Notes under the pieces: model-generated
Databases searched by the model: none
What the model saw: only the letters and a program-made list of their open reading frames with translations
What the model was told of the DNA's origin: nothing
Source: Ottowia testudinis
GTDB lineage: Bacteria; Pseudomonadota; Gammaproteobacteria; Burkholderiales; Burkholderiaceae_C
NCBI RefSeq assembly: GCF_017498525.1
Contig: NZ_CP071796.1
Location: forward strand, 3,286,001 to 3,350,000
DNA length: 64,000 bases
Direction of reading: 5' to 3'
Shown here: positions 8,271-15,684 of the stretch, one piece after another
Layout: the number at the start of each line of letters is the position of its first letter
Position numbering within the stretch: the first letter of the stretch is position 1
Translations under genes and position numbers: made by a program

Positions 8271-9902
8271 ATGAACCTTACCGAATCCCTGCTGCACGCG
8301 CTCAAAGTCAACGGCGCGCGCCACATCTTTGGCATTCCGGGCGACTTTGCCCTGCCATTTTTCAAAATCATCGAAGAGTCGCGCATCCTGCCGCTGTACA
8401 CGCTGTCGCACGAGCCGGGCGTGGGCTTTGCCGCCGACGCGGCGGCGCGCATCGGTGGCACGCTGGGCGTGGCGGCCGTCACCTACGGCGCGGGGGCGCT
8501 GAACATGGTCAACGCGGTGGCCTCGGCCTACGCCGAGCGCTCGCCGCTGGTTGTGCTCTCGGGCGGGCCGGGCGCGCGTGAATCGGCCTCCGGCCTGCTG
8601 CTGCACCACCAGGCCAAGCGGCTGGATTCGCAGCAGCGCATTTACGAAGAAATCACCTGCGCGCAAACGCGGCTGGACGACCCGGCGCGGGCGCCGGCCG
8701 AGATCGCGCGTGTGCTGGCGGCCTGCCTGCGGCATTCGCAGCCCGTGTACATCGAGCTGCCGCGCGACATCGTGGCCGCGCCGTGCGCGCCGGTGCCGGC
8801 GCTGGTGCAGCCGCCGGTGGACGCCGACGCGCTGGCCGCCTGCGCCGAGGAAGTGCTGGCGCGCCTGAAAGCCGCGCGCCAGCCGGTGCTGGTGGTCGAC
8901 GTGGAGGTGCGCCGCTTCGGGCTGGAGGCCAAGGTGGCCGAGCTGGCGCGGCGCCTAGGCCTGCCGGTGGTCACCTGCTTCATGGGCCGCGGCCTGCTGG
9001 CCGAGTCCGACACGCATCTGGTCGGCACCTACCTGGGCGTGGCTGGGCTGCCGGAGATCACGCAACTGGTCGAGCATTCCGACGGGCTGTTTCTGCTGGG
9101 CGTGATCCTGTCGGACACCAACTTTGCCGTGTCCGAGAAAAAAATCGACCTGCGCCAAACCATCGTCGCCTGCGAGGGCGAGGTGCGGCTGGGCTACCAC
9201 GTCTACCCCGGCATCCCGCTGGCCAGCCTGATGGATGCGCTGCTGGCGCAGACCAACGCGCGCGACATCGCCGCGCCGCCGCACGCGCAGCCGGCGCCGT
9301 ATGAGCGCGGCCTGGTGGCCGACGGCGCGGCCATCAGCCCGACCGACATCGCCCGCGCCGTGAACGACCTGACCGACGCGCACGGCCGCATGCCGATTGC
9401 CAGCGACGTGGGCGACTGCCTGTTCACCGCCATGGACATCGACCCCAGCGCCTTCACCGCGCCTGGCTACTACGCCACCATGGGTTTTGGCGTGCCGGCC
9501 GGCTTGGGCCTGCAGGCGGCCACCGGCCAGCGGCCATTGATTCTGGTGGGCGACGGCGCCTTTCAGATGACCGGCTGGGAGCTGGGCAACTGCCGCCGCT
9601 ACGGCTGGGATCCGATCGTGCTGCTGTTCAACAACGCCAGTTGGGAGATGCTGCGCACCTTTCAGCCCGAATCGGCTTTCAACGATTTGGGCGAATGGGG
9701 CTTTGCCGCCATGGCCGCCGGCCTGGGCGGCGACGGCGTGCGCGTGCACACGCGGGCTGAACTGAAAGCCGCGCTGGAGCAGGCCCATGCCACGCGCGGG
9801 CGCTTTCAGCTGATCGAAATCATGATCCCCAAGGGCGTGCTGTCGAACACGCTGCAGCGCTTTGTGGCGGGGGTGAAGCGACTGACGGCCAGCCCCGCGT
9901 GA
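8271..9902 (+). CDS. ipdC: thiamine diphosphate-dependent indolepyruvate/phenylpyruvate decarboxylase
   Basis: A 543-residue ThDP enzyme. The N-terminal PYR domain has FGIPGDFALPFFK and the cofactor-activating Glu in LSHEPGVGFAADAAAR. The C-terminal PP domain has the ThDP/Mg motif GDGAFQMTGWELGN followed by LFNNASWEMLRTFQPES. These segments agree closely with what I remember of the Azospirillum enzyme known as IpdC/phenylpyruvate decarboxylase. It decarboxylates aromatic 2-oxo acids to aldehydes: phenylacetaldehyde from phenylpyruvate, or indole-3-acetaldehyde on the way to auxin. I chose the ATG at 8271 over one at 8202 because it begins the family-typical MNLTESLLHAL. Whether it is driven by the TetR-controlled promoter is unclear, as there is a 90-bp gap. 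Confidence 0.9.
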   Translation: MNLTESLLHALKVNGARHIFGIPGDFALPFFKIIEESRILPLYTLSHEPGVGFAADAAARIGGTLGVAAVTYGAGALNMVNAVASAYAERSPLVVLSGGPGARESASGLLLHHQAKRLDSQQRIYEEITCAQTRLDDPARAPAEIARVLAACLRHSQPVYIELPRDIVAAPCAPVPALVQPPVDADALAACAEEVLARLKAARQPVLVVDVEVRRFGLEAKVAELARRLGLPVVTCFMGRGLLAESDTHLVGTYLGVAGLPEITQLVEHSDGLFLLGVILSDTNFAVSEKKIDLRQTIVACEGEVRLGYHVYPGIPLASLMDALLAQTNARDIAAPPHAQPAPYERGLVADGAAISPTDIARAVNDLTDAHGRMPIASDVGDCLFTAMDIDPSAFTAPGYYATMGFGVPAGLGLQAATGQRPLILVGDGAFQMTGWELGNCRRYGWDPIVLLFNNASWEMLRTFQPESAFNDLGEWGFAAMAAGLGGDGVRVHTRAELKAALEQAHATRGRFQLIEIMIPKGVLSNTLQRFVAGVKRLTASPA

Positions 9903-9938
9903 GGCTAATTCGATTCGGCTGGCGCTCTGAATCAGCGT

Positions 9939-10191
9939 TCAACTCTCGTCGGCCAGCAATCGGTCCAGCTTTTCCTGCGTCAGCCCTTGCACGGCGGGAC
10001 GTGTGCGCCAGACTCGGCCAGGGTGGCTTGCAAGCGGGTGGCTCAAAACGCGCGCATGCCTTCACAGTGTTGCGCCGAAACCATCTCGCCGACCCAGCGG
10101 CCACTTCGTATCACGCGGACCGGCTGGCGCTGGGCGGAGTACAGCAAGGCGTCGAAATTTTTTGGGCGTCCTCGGCGCTGTCATTTGCCAC
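9939..10191 (-). pseudogene. decayed Phd/YefM-type antitoxin gene
   Basis: Reading the minus strand from a GTG at 10191 and allowing two frame changes gives an antitoxin-like protein. The pieces are VANDSAEDAQK, then KNFDALLYSAQRQPVRVIRS with GRWVGEMVSAQHCEGM, then VQGLTQEKLDRLLADES before a TGA at 9941-9939. The middle piece matches the KNxxxLLxxAQxxPVxIxxxGRxVxxMxS pattern of Phd/YefM antitoxins. The total length, about 84 codons, is right for the family. A stop and frameshifts make it non-functional, and no toxin gene remains beside it. The call rests on pattern only. Confidence 0.5.
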
Positions 10192-10228
10192 ACTCAACCC
10201 CTTCGTTGAATTGCATGGCGTGCCGGCG

Positions 10229-10597
10229 TCAGGCCGCATCCAGCGCCTGCGTGAAAGTCAAGCGATTGCCGAACGGGTCAGTCACCGTCATGTCCGTTCC
10301 CCACGGCTGCTGTTGCAAACCGGGCCGCGCGTGGCGGTCAACCTTGGCAAGCAATGCCTGCTGGAATTCACGCAGCCCGGTGCATGGCACACGCACATGA
10401 CTGCCCGGCGTGGCGTCGCCGTGATGGCCGGACAGGTGCAAAACACAGTCGCCCAGGCTGATTTGCATGTAGAGCGGCAGAGCTGCTTCAAACCGGTGCT
10501 CCCAATCCACGCGAAAGCCCAGAAAGTCGATGTAGAAAGCCCGCGCGGCCGCTTCGTCGAACATGCGCAGGATGGGGATAGGTACACGGGCTTGCAT
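10229..10597 (-). CDS. VOC/glyoxalase superfamily protein (bleomycin-resistance-like)
   Basis: A 122-residue single-domain VOC protein: PIPILRMFDEAAARAFYIDFLG at the start, SLGDCVLHLSGHHGDATPG in the centre and MTVTDPFGNRLTFTQ at the end. This is the pattern of the glyoxalase/bleomycin-binding superfamily variant that begins with PILR. It lies 3 bp from the stop of rlmB on the same strand, so it may be read through from rlmB. Substrate unknown; there is no specific evidence for drug resistance. Confidence 0.87.
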   Translation of the reverse strand: MQARVPIPILRMFDEAAARAFYIDFLGFRVDWEHRFEAALPLYMQISLGDCVLHLSGHHGDATPGSHVRVPCTGLREFQQALLAKVDRHARPGLQQQPWGTDMTVTDPFGNRLTFTQALDAA

Positions 10598-10600
10598 CGA

Positions 10601-11347
10601 TCAAATGCCGCGCTGCCGCCGCGCCTCGTACAAGCACACGCCGCTGGCCACGCTGACGTTCAGGCTTTCCACCGCGCCCAGCATGGGGATGCGCACCAGC
10701 TGATCGCACATTTTGCGCGTCAGCTGGCGCATGCCCGCGCCCTCGGCGCCCAGCACCAGCGCGGTGGGGCCTTTGAAATCGGCGTCGTACAGGGTGCGCT
10801 CGGCGTCGCCTGCGGTGCCGGTGACCCAGATGCTGCGCTCCTTCAGCTCGTTCAGCGTGCGCGCCAGGTTGGTAACCATGAAGTAGGGCACCGTTTCGGC
10901 CGCGCCGCTGGCCACCTTGGCCACGGTGGCGTTGATGCCGGCGGCGTGGTCCTTGGGCGCGATGACGGCGTGCGCGCCGGCGCCGTCGGCCACGCGCAGG
11001 CAGGCGCCCAGGTTGTGCGGGTCGGTCACGCCGTCCAGCACCAGCAGCAACGGCACCGTGCCCTGCTCCTGCAGATCGTCCAACAGCTCGTCGAGCGTGC
11101 GCACGCCGTCCAGCGCCTGCACGCGCGCGGCCACGCCCTGGTGGCCGGCGCTGCCCGTCAGCTTGATGAGGCGCGGGCCGTCAGCCTCGATGATGCGCAC
11201 GCCGGCCTCGGCCGCGCGCGACAAGAACTGCTTCATGCGCGCGTCGCGCCGTGTGGGGTCGGCGTAAACCTCGATGATGGATGCGGGCGCCGTCTTCAGG
11301 CGCACGCCGACGGCGTGAAAGCCGAACAGGACTTTGGGGGTGGACAT
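10601..11347 (-). CDS. rlmB: 23S rRNA (guanosine-2'-O)-methyltransferase
   Basis: A 248-residue SpoU/TrmH-family enzyme that methylates the 2'-O of G2251 in the 23S rRNA peptidyl-transferase loop (E. coli numbering). The N-terminal substrate-binding domain opens VLFGFHAVGVRLK. The SPOUT domain shows DPHNLGACLRVADGAGAHAV (motif 1), ALVLGAEGAGM (motif 2) and IPMLGAVESLNVSVA (motif 3), which form the trefoil knot and the SAM site. I chose the ATG at 11347 (MSTPKVLFG); an upstream GTG/ATG frame adds 11 unconserved residues. rnr usually precedes rlmB in Betaproteobacteria, but here cls lies divergently upstream. Confidence 0.93.
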   Translation of the reverse strand: MSTPKVLFGFHAVGVRLKTAPASIIEVYADPTRRDARMKQFLSRAAEAGVRIIEADGPRLIKLTGSAGHQGVAARVQALDGVRTLDELLDDLQEQGTVPLLLVLDGVTDPHNLGACLRVADGAGAHAVIAPKDHAAGINATVAKVASGAAETVPYFMVTNLARTLNELKERSIWVTGTAGDAERTLYDADFKGPTALVLGAEGAGMRQLTRKMCDQLVRIPMLGAVESLNVSVASGVCLYEARRQRGI

Positions 11348-11396
11348 GGCGCGATTATGGGTGCAACGCCCGACGATCAAGGCTTTTTGATGCCGC

Positions 11397-11439
11397 AGCG
11401 CTTATCTGGCCAGCGCGAGCAGCTATTGTTTTGGTAGCT
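11397..11439 (+). repeat. two-stem dispersed repeat, copy 1
   Basis: A copy of the roughly 40-bp element found about thirteen times in this window. It has a first stem AGCGCTTATCTGGCCAGCGC followed by GAGCAGCTA and a second half-stem ending in GTAGCT. It sits upstream of rlmB. Confidence 0.7.
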
Positions 11440-11549
11440 CCCTCGGGATGAGGCACTGGCCACATCCAACCGCATGGCGGCGCGCTGCAATGACACAATG
11501 CACCCGGCCATCCTGCCCGTCCATCGAGTTTTTAGCCCCAACAGCCGCC

Positions 11550-11592
11550 AGCGCTTTTCCGACAAGCGCGATCAGCTCTTTATTCGATAGCA
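11550..11592 (+). repeat. two-stem dispersed repeat, copy 2
   Basis: First stem AGCGCTTTTCCGACAAGCGC, then ATCAGCTC and a second arm GATAGC. It lies only 14 bp before the cls start codon and about 150 bp from copy 1, in the same orientation. Confidence 0.65.
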
Positions 11593-11605
11593 AATCCATC
11601 GCTGC

Positions 11606-13045
11606 ATGATCCGCCTGCCCGCCCTCACCCCGCTGGAACACCTGGCTTTCGTGGCCGCGGGGCTGCTGACCTACGTGGTGGTCACGCGCGTGCGGCGCCA
11701 GCGGCGCCATCCGTACGCGGCGCTGGCGTGGGTGATGGGCATCGCGGCCTTTCCGTACCTGGGGCTGCCGCTGTTTCTGGTCTTCGGCACGCGCAAGGTG
11801 GTGCGCCCGGCCACGCTGCGACAGCCGGCGCCGGCGGGCCCATGGGCCGCGCTGGCACCGCCGTGGGCCACGCGCCTGCTGGCGGCCCTGGGCGTGGCCG
11901 AGGCACGGCCGCAGGCGGTGGTGCGCTTCGAATCCGATGGCGATGCGGCACTGGCGCAGTTGCAGGCCGTGATCGGCTCGGCGCGCCACACGCTGGACAT
12001 CTGCACCTATGTGCTGGGCGACGACGAAGTCGGCGCCGCGGTGGCGGCCGCGCTGGCCGAACGCTCGCGTACCGGCGTGCGCGTGCGGCTGCTGGTGGAC
12101 AGCATCGGCAGCCTGAAAAGCGCGCACAGCCACGACGCGCTGCTCAAAAGCGCCGGCGTGCGCACGCGCCTGTTCATGCCGGCGCTGGGCCGGCCAGGGC
12201 GTGGGCGTGTCAACCTGCGCAACCACCGCAAGCTGCTGATTGCCGATGGCGAGATCGTCTGGTCGGGCGGGCGCAACCTGGCCAACGAATACTTCATCGG
12301 CCGCGCGGGCGAGCCGGCCTGGCTCGATCTGAGCTTTGCCGCCCAAGGCGCGCTGGCGGCCCAGGCGCAGGCGCTGTTCGACGGCGACTGGCGCGTTGCC
12401 CGGGGCGCGCGGCAGGCGCTGCGCCGGGGTTACGCCGAGCGCTTTGCGCGGCAAGAGTCTGGCCAGCAAGATCACGCCGAAGCCGCGCCGCAAGCGCCCG
12501 CGCAGGGCGGCGCCCTGGCCCAATGGGTGCCCAGCGGGCCGGATTTTCATGAAGACATCCTGCACGCGCTGCTGGTGTCGAGCGCCTTTCATGCACAAGA
12601 AAGGCTGCTGCTGGCCACGCCCTACTTCGTGCCGGACGAGGGCCTGCAAGAGGCCTTGGTGCTGGCCGCCAAGCGCGGGCTGCAAATCACGCTGCTGTTG
12701 CCGCGCCGCTCCAACCACCGGCTGGCCGACTGGGCTAGGGGTCGCGCGGTGCGCGAGCTGGTCGAAGCCGGCGTCGACGTGCGGTTGCTGCCCGCGATGC
12801 TGCACGCCAAGGCGGTGGTGGTCGACGATGTGCTGGCGCTGTGCGGCTCCGCCAACCTGGACAGCCGCAGCCTGTTCATCAACTACGAGGCGATGGCCGC
12901 GTTCTACGGCCGCGCCCAGATCGACTGGCTGGCCGGCTGGATCAACGGCCATGCCGCGGCGGGAGAGCCGGCATCGGCCGAGCCGCCCAGCTGGCTGCGC
13001 GACATCGGTGAAGGGATGGTGGCCACGCTGGCGTTCCAGCTCTAG
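11606..13045 (+). CDS. cls: cardiolipin synthase, phospholipase D superfamily
   Basis: A 479-residue membrane-associated enzyme that condenses phosphatidylglycerol molecules into cardiolipin. Two N-terminal hydrophobic segments (about residues 10-30 and 38-58) precede two PLD domains. The HxKxxxxD catalytic motifs are NLRNHRKLLIADGEIVWSGG at about residue 205-225 and LHAKAVVVDDVLALCGSANL at about 397-416. The length is typical of bacterial ClsA-type enzymes. It stands alone on the plus strand, convergent with the glycine-zipper gene through a shared terminator. Confidence 0.92.
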   Translation: MIRLPALTPLEHLAFVAAGLLTYVVVTRVRRQRRHPYAALAWVMGIAAFPYLGLPLFLVFGTRKVVRPATLRQPAPAGPWAALAPPWATRLLAALGVAEARPQAVVRFESDGDAALAQLQAVIGSARHTLDICTYVLGDDEVGAAVAAALAERSRTGVRVRLLVDSIGSLKSAHSHDALLKSAGVRTRLFMPALGRPGRGRVNLRNHRKLLIADGEIVWSGGRNLANEYFIGRAGEPAWLDLSFAAQGALAAQAQALFDGDWRVARGARQALRRGYAERFARQESGQQDHAEAAPQAPAQGGALAQWVPSGPDFHEDILHALLVSSAFHAQERLLLATPYFVPDEGLQEALVLAAKRGLQITLLLPRRSNHRLADWARGRAVRELVEAGVDVRLLPAMLHAKAVVVDDVLALCGSANLDSRSLFINYEAMAAFYGRAQIDWLAGWINGHAAAGEPASAEPPSWLRDIGEGMVATLAFQL

Positions 13046-13075
13046 GGCTACGGGTTGGGTGATTTTTATGCCTCC

Positions 13076-13118
13076 AGCGCTTGCTGGAAAAGCGCAGGCA
13101 GCTATTTTTTTGATAGTC
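13076..13118 (+). repeat. two-stem dispersed repeat, copy 3
   Basis: AGCGCTTGCTGGAAAAGCGC followed by AGGCAGCTAT and a GATAG arm. It is located just after the cls stop codon and before the shared terminator. Confidence 0.7.
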
Positions 13119-13129
13119 ATCTGACCATG

Positions 13130-13157
13130 AAAAAACGGCGCCGAAGCACCGTTTTTT
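13130..13157. terminator. bidirectional intrinsic terminator between cls and the glycine-zipper gene
   Basis: Inverted repeat AAAAAACGG ... CCGTTTTTT with a 10-base loop, giving a T-run on both strands. It is placed between the convergent gene ends at 13045 and 13176. Confidence 0.75.
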
Positions 13158-13175
13158 GCTCAAAAGGCCCAAGGA

Positions 13176-14399
13176 TCAACGGCCATCGCCGTCAAAGTCG
13201 CCCGGCAGCGCATGCTCAACGCGATGCCATGCCGCACGTGTCGAGGCTTTGGCTTCGGCCCAGGTCAGGCGCGATTTGCCCTTGATGCGCTCCCAATCGG
13301 CGCCCAGCGACGTCTCCACGTCGTCGTAGGAGCGGCCGGCGTAACGGCCGTAACCGTCGTAACCCAGGCGATAGGCCGGGCCATAGTCGTCGTAGGTGTA
13401 GCCGTCGCGATAGCCCGGAGCGCGGGTGTAGTTTTCGCTCCAGAAGGCGTCTTCAGCCGTGGGGTTGACCACCCGGGCCACGCCGTGGCCAGCCGCCGCA
13501 CCCGCCAAACCGCCGACTGCCGCGCCCACGGCCATGCCGACCGGCCCGCCGGCGGCGCCCACCAGCGCACCCGTCGCCGCGCCCGCACCAGCGCCCGTGC
13601 CGGTGGCCAGGTTGTGGTCGCCCACGCGGTCGCCCGCCTTGGGGTTGACGGCTTCGCCCAGGCCCTTGCCGGCCTTGCTGCCCAAGCCCGCGCCGACGGC
13701 GGCACCGACGGCCGCGCCCACCGGGCCGCCCACGGCGCCAATGGCCGCGCCAGCCAGCGCGCCTGCACCGGTGCCGGTGCCGCTGGCCAGTTCATGGTCT
13801 TGCAGGCGGTCGCCCGCCTTGGGGTTGACCACTTCGCCCACGCCCTCGCCAGCCTTGGCACCCGCAACGCTGCCGATGGCCGCGCCGACAATGGCGCCCA
13901 CCGGGCCTCCCGCCAGGCCCACCGTGGCACCGGCCAGCGCACCCGCCCCTGCGCCCGTGCCAGAGGCCAGGTGATGGTCTTGCAGCTGATCGTCACCCTT
14001 GGGGTTGATCACTTCGCCGACGCCGCGCCCGGCCATGCCGCCCGCCACCGCTCCAATCGCGGCGCCCGCGGCGGTGCCCAACGGCCCCGCGATCGATCCC
14101 ATGGCGGCACCCGTCAGCGCGCCGCCCGTGGCGCCCACGCCCGTGGCCACCTTGTGTTCCGAAGGCTCACCGCCGGCCGTGGGGTCGAGGTTCTCGGCCA
14201 CGTCCTTGCCGGCCAAGCCGCCGGTGACGGCACCGATGATGCCGCCCACCACCGTGCCGATGGGCCCGCCCACGGCCGTACCCAGCGCCGCACCGGCGGC
14301 GGCGCCCCCCGCGGCGCCCAGGCCGGTGCCGACGGGATGAGCGCCGGGCTCGCCGGTGATGGGGTCTTGGTTCAGATCCTTGCCGCGTTCGTTGGCCAT
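13176..14399 (-). CDS. five-repeat glycine-zipper protein
   Basis: A 407-residue protein starting MANERGKDLNQDPITGEPG. It has five consecutive repeats of 60-61 residues (from about residue 23 to 325). Each is made of a Gly/Ala-zipper double segment such as ALAGAAIGAVGGPVGAAVGA, followed by a polar linker of the type GEVVNPKAGDRLQDH. The last about 80 residues are different and polar-aromatic (YRDGYTYDDYGPAYRLGYDG and a Trp-rich end WERIKGKSRLTWAEAKAST). There is no signal peptide. Glycine-zipper pairs usually insert in membranes or oligomerise; related anonymous proteins are stress-induced in Betaproteobacteria. The function is unknown and the repeat copies were most likely made by tandem duplication. 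Confidence 0.85.
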   Translation of the reverse strand: MANERGKDLNQDPITGEPGAHPVGTGLGAAGGAAAGAALGTAVGGPIGTVVGGIIGAVTGGLAGKDVAENLDPTAGGEPSEHKVATGVGATGGALTGAAMGSIAGPLGTAAGAAIGAVAGGMAGRGVGEVINPKGDDQLQDHHLASGTGAGAGALAGATVGLAGGPVGAIVGAAIGSVAGAKAGEGVGEVVNPKAGDRLQDHELASGTGTGAGALAGAAIGAVGGPVGAAVGAAVGAGLGSKAGKGLGEAVNPKAGDRVGDHNLATGTGAGAGAATGALVGAAGGPVGMAVGAAVGGLAGAAAGHGVARVVNPTAEDAFWSENYTRAPGYRDGYTYDDYGPAYRLGYDGYGRYAGRSYDDVETSLGADWERIKGKSRLTWAEAKASTRAAWHRVEHALPGDFDGDGR

Positions 14400-14820
14400 G
14401 CTGATTGCTCCTGAATAAATGTGTGACGTGTAAAAAGATAGGGGAGGGACACATCCGATGGTGTTCAGCCCGCGCTGCATCGGTGCCGCAAGTTTGCGCA
14501 GGCCAACCCGCGCGGCTTGTCAGCCGGGGCCGACGGCACGTGTGCGCCCACGCGTGGGCCACGCGCAGGCGGCAGCGTGGCGTCTGTGCAATGCTTTGCG
14601 AACAAGCAAGGCCGTGGCGCTTGCGGGACAAGCGTTTCATGCTACTTATTGAGTAGCAAATCGAGGGCCTGCCAATGGCCCGCGAGAACGCTCAGCATAG
14701 TGGCGCAACCGCTGAGCGCGCACCACCAGCGGTCATCGGACTGCCACCACATCGTCATATGTTCGACCTACTGTTGAGGAGTGCAGCCTTGGATGGGCTG
14801 GTTCTTTCTCAGCGTCTGCC
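14400..14820. other. intergenic region without a recognised gene
   Basis: This gap of about 420 bp between the divergently oriented glycine-zipper and PAP2 genes holds both promoters, presumably, and one dispersed repeat at 14616-14658. Short open frames are present on both strands but show no start signals, domains or codon pattern that I would trust. A GAGGAG sequence at about 14776-14781 is the nearest ribosome-site-like motif to the PAP2 gene. Confidence 0.6.
14616..14658 (+). repeat. two-stem dispersed repeat, copy 4
   Basis: GGCGCTTGCGGGACAAGCG followed by TTTCATGCTACTTATTGAGTAGC (the second stem here is GCTACT ... AGTAGC). It is a diverged but recognisable copy in the gap before the PAP2 gene. 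Confidence 0.6.
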
Positions 14821-15684
14821 TTGCTTCATCGCGCCCCCGCCTTTTTCACGCTGACCTGCACGCTGGCCGCGTCGGCGTTGCTCATCGCCTGCGGGCTGTG
14901 GCTGGCCGGACAGGCGACGAACATGGCCTGGTTTCAGCGCATCAACGGCGCCGGGCCCTTGGTGCTGGACGCCGCGGCTGCCAATCTGACGTTGCTGGGC
15001 AGCGGCTACGCGGTGATCTTGCTGATGCTGGCGGGCGACCGTGGCCACGGCATGGGGCCCGCGCTGGCGCTGCGCACGCTGCTGATCGGCGCGCTCTTGG
15101 CCCGCGCCGGCAAGCTGGCGCTGTCGGAGCCCCGGCCGCTGAGCGTGCTGGGCGCCGACGCGGTGCATGTCGTGGGCACGCCAATCGTGTCGTCGAACGC
15201 TCTGCCGTCGGGCCACACCTTGACCGCATTCGCCGGCGCGCTGGCGCTGTGGTGGATCTGGCGCGCGGCGTCGAAAAACCTGCCTGCCTGGCGCGCTGCG
15301 CTGGGTTTGATGCTGTTGCTGGCATTGGCCAGCGGGGTTGCCTGGTCGCGCGTGGCCGTGGGTGCCCATTGGCCGGCCGACGTGCTGGCGGGCGCCGGTT
15401 GCGGCCTGCTCGCGGCCACTCTGGCCCTGTGCTGGGAAAACCACGGCCGCTGGGCGCTGGTGCTGCGCCAGCCGCTGGCACAGCGGGCGGTGGGTGGGGC
15501 AGAGATTGCCATCGCGCTGGTCTGGCTCACGCTCGACACACACCAGCCTGGCACGCAGGCGCTGCAGTGGGCCATTGGCGCCGTGGGGCTGGCCAGCGGC
15601 ATGGCCCGGCTGTGGCACCAGAGGCGCACGGTCGCCGGGCCGCGCCAGCAGGCGGCGCTGGATGGCCGAGCACCCGCGCCATGA
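14821..15684 (+). CDS. PAP2-family membrane phosphatase
   Basis: A 287-residue polytopic membrane protein with the three phosphatase motifs of the PAP2 superfamily: KLALSEPRP (KxxxxxxRP, about residue 100), LPSGHT (about 130) and SRVAVGAHWPAD (SRxxxxxHxxxD, about 180). Members remove phosphate from lipid or isoprenoid phosphates at the periplasmic face. The only suitable start is a TTG at 14821; an ATG at 14793 is in another frame. It overlaps the following glycosyltransferase by 4 bp (ATGA). Together they suggest recycling of a polyprenyl phosphate carrier and sugar transfer, possibly for lipid A or surface-glycan modification (inferred). Confidence 0.87.
   Translation: MLHRAPAFFTLTCTLAASALLIACGLWLAGQATNMAWFQRINGAGPLVLDAAAANLTLLGSGYAVILLMLAGDRGHGMGPALALRTLLIGALLARAGKLALSEPRPLSVLGADAVHVVGTPIVSSNALPSGHTLTAFAGALALWWIWRAASKNLPAWRAALGLMLLLALASGVAWSRVAVGAHWPADVLAGAGCGLLAATLALCWENHGRWALVLRQPLAQRAVGGAEIAIALVWLTLDTHQPGTQALQWAIGAVGLASGMARLWHQRRTVAGPRQQAALDGRAPAP

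Noticed and set aside
11423-13120. 565-residue minus-strand frame covering cls
   Set aside because: It is antisense to a gene with both HKD motifs and has the Gln/His/Arg-rich composition of shadow frames in high-GC DNA.
14781-15680. An 840-codon frame that runs from 14781 into the GT39 gene
   Set aside because: Only the part from 15681 is the glycosyltransferase. The earlier part is out of frame with the PAP2 motifs and reads as a shadow of that gene.
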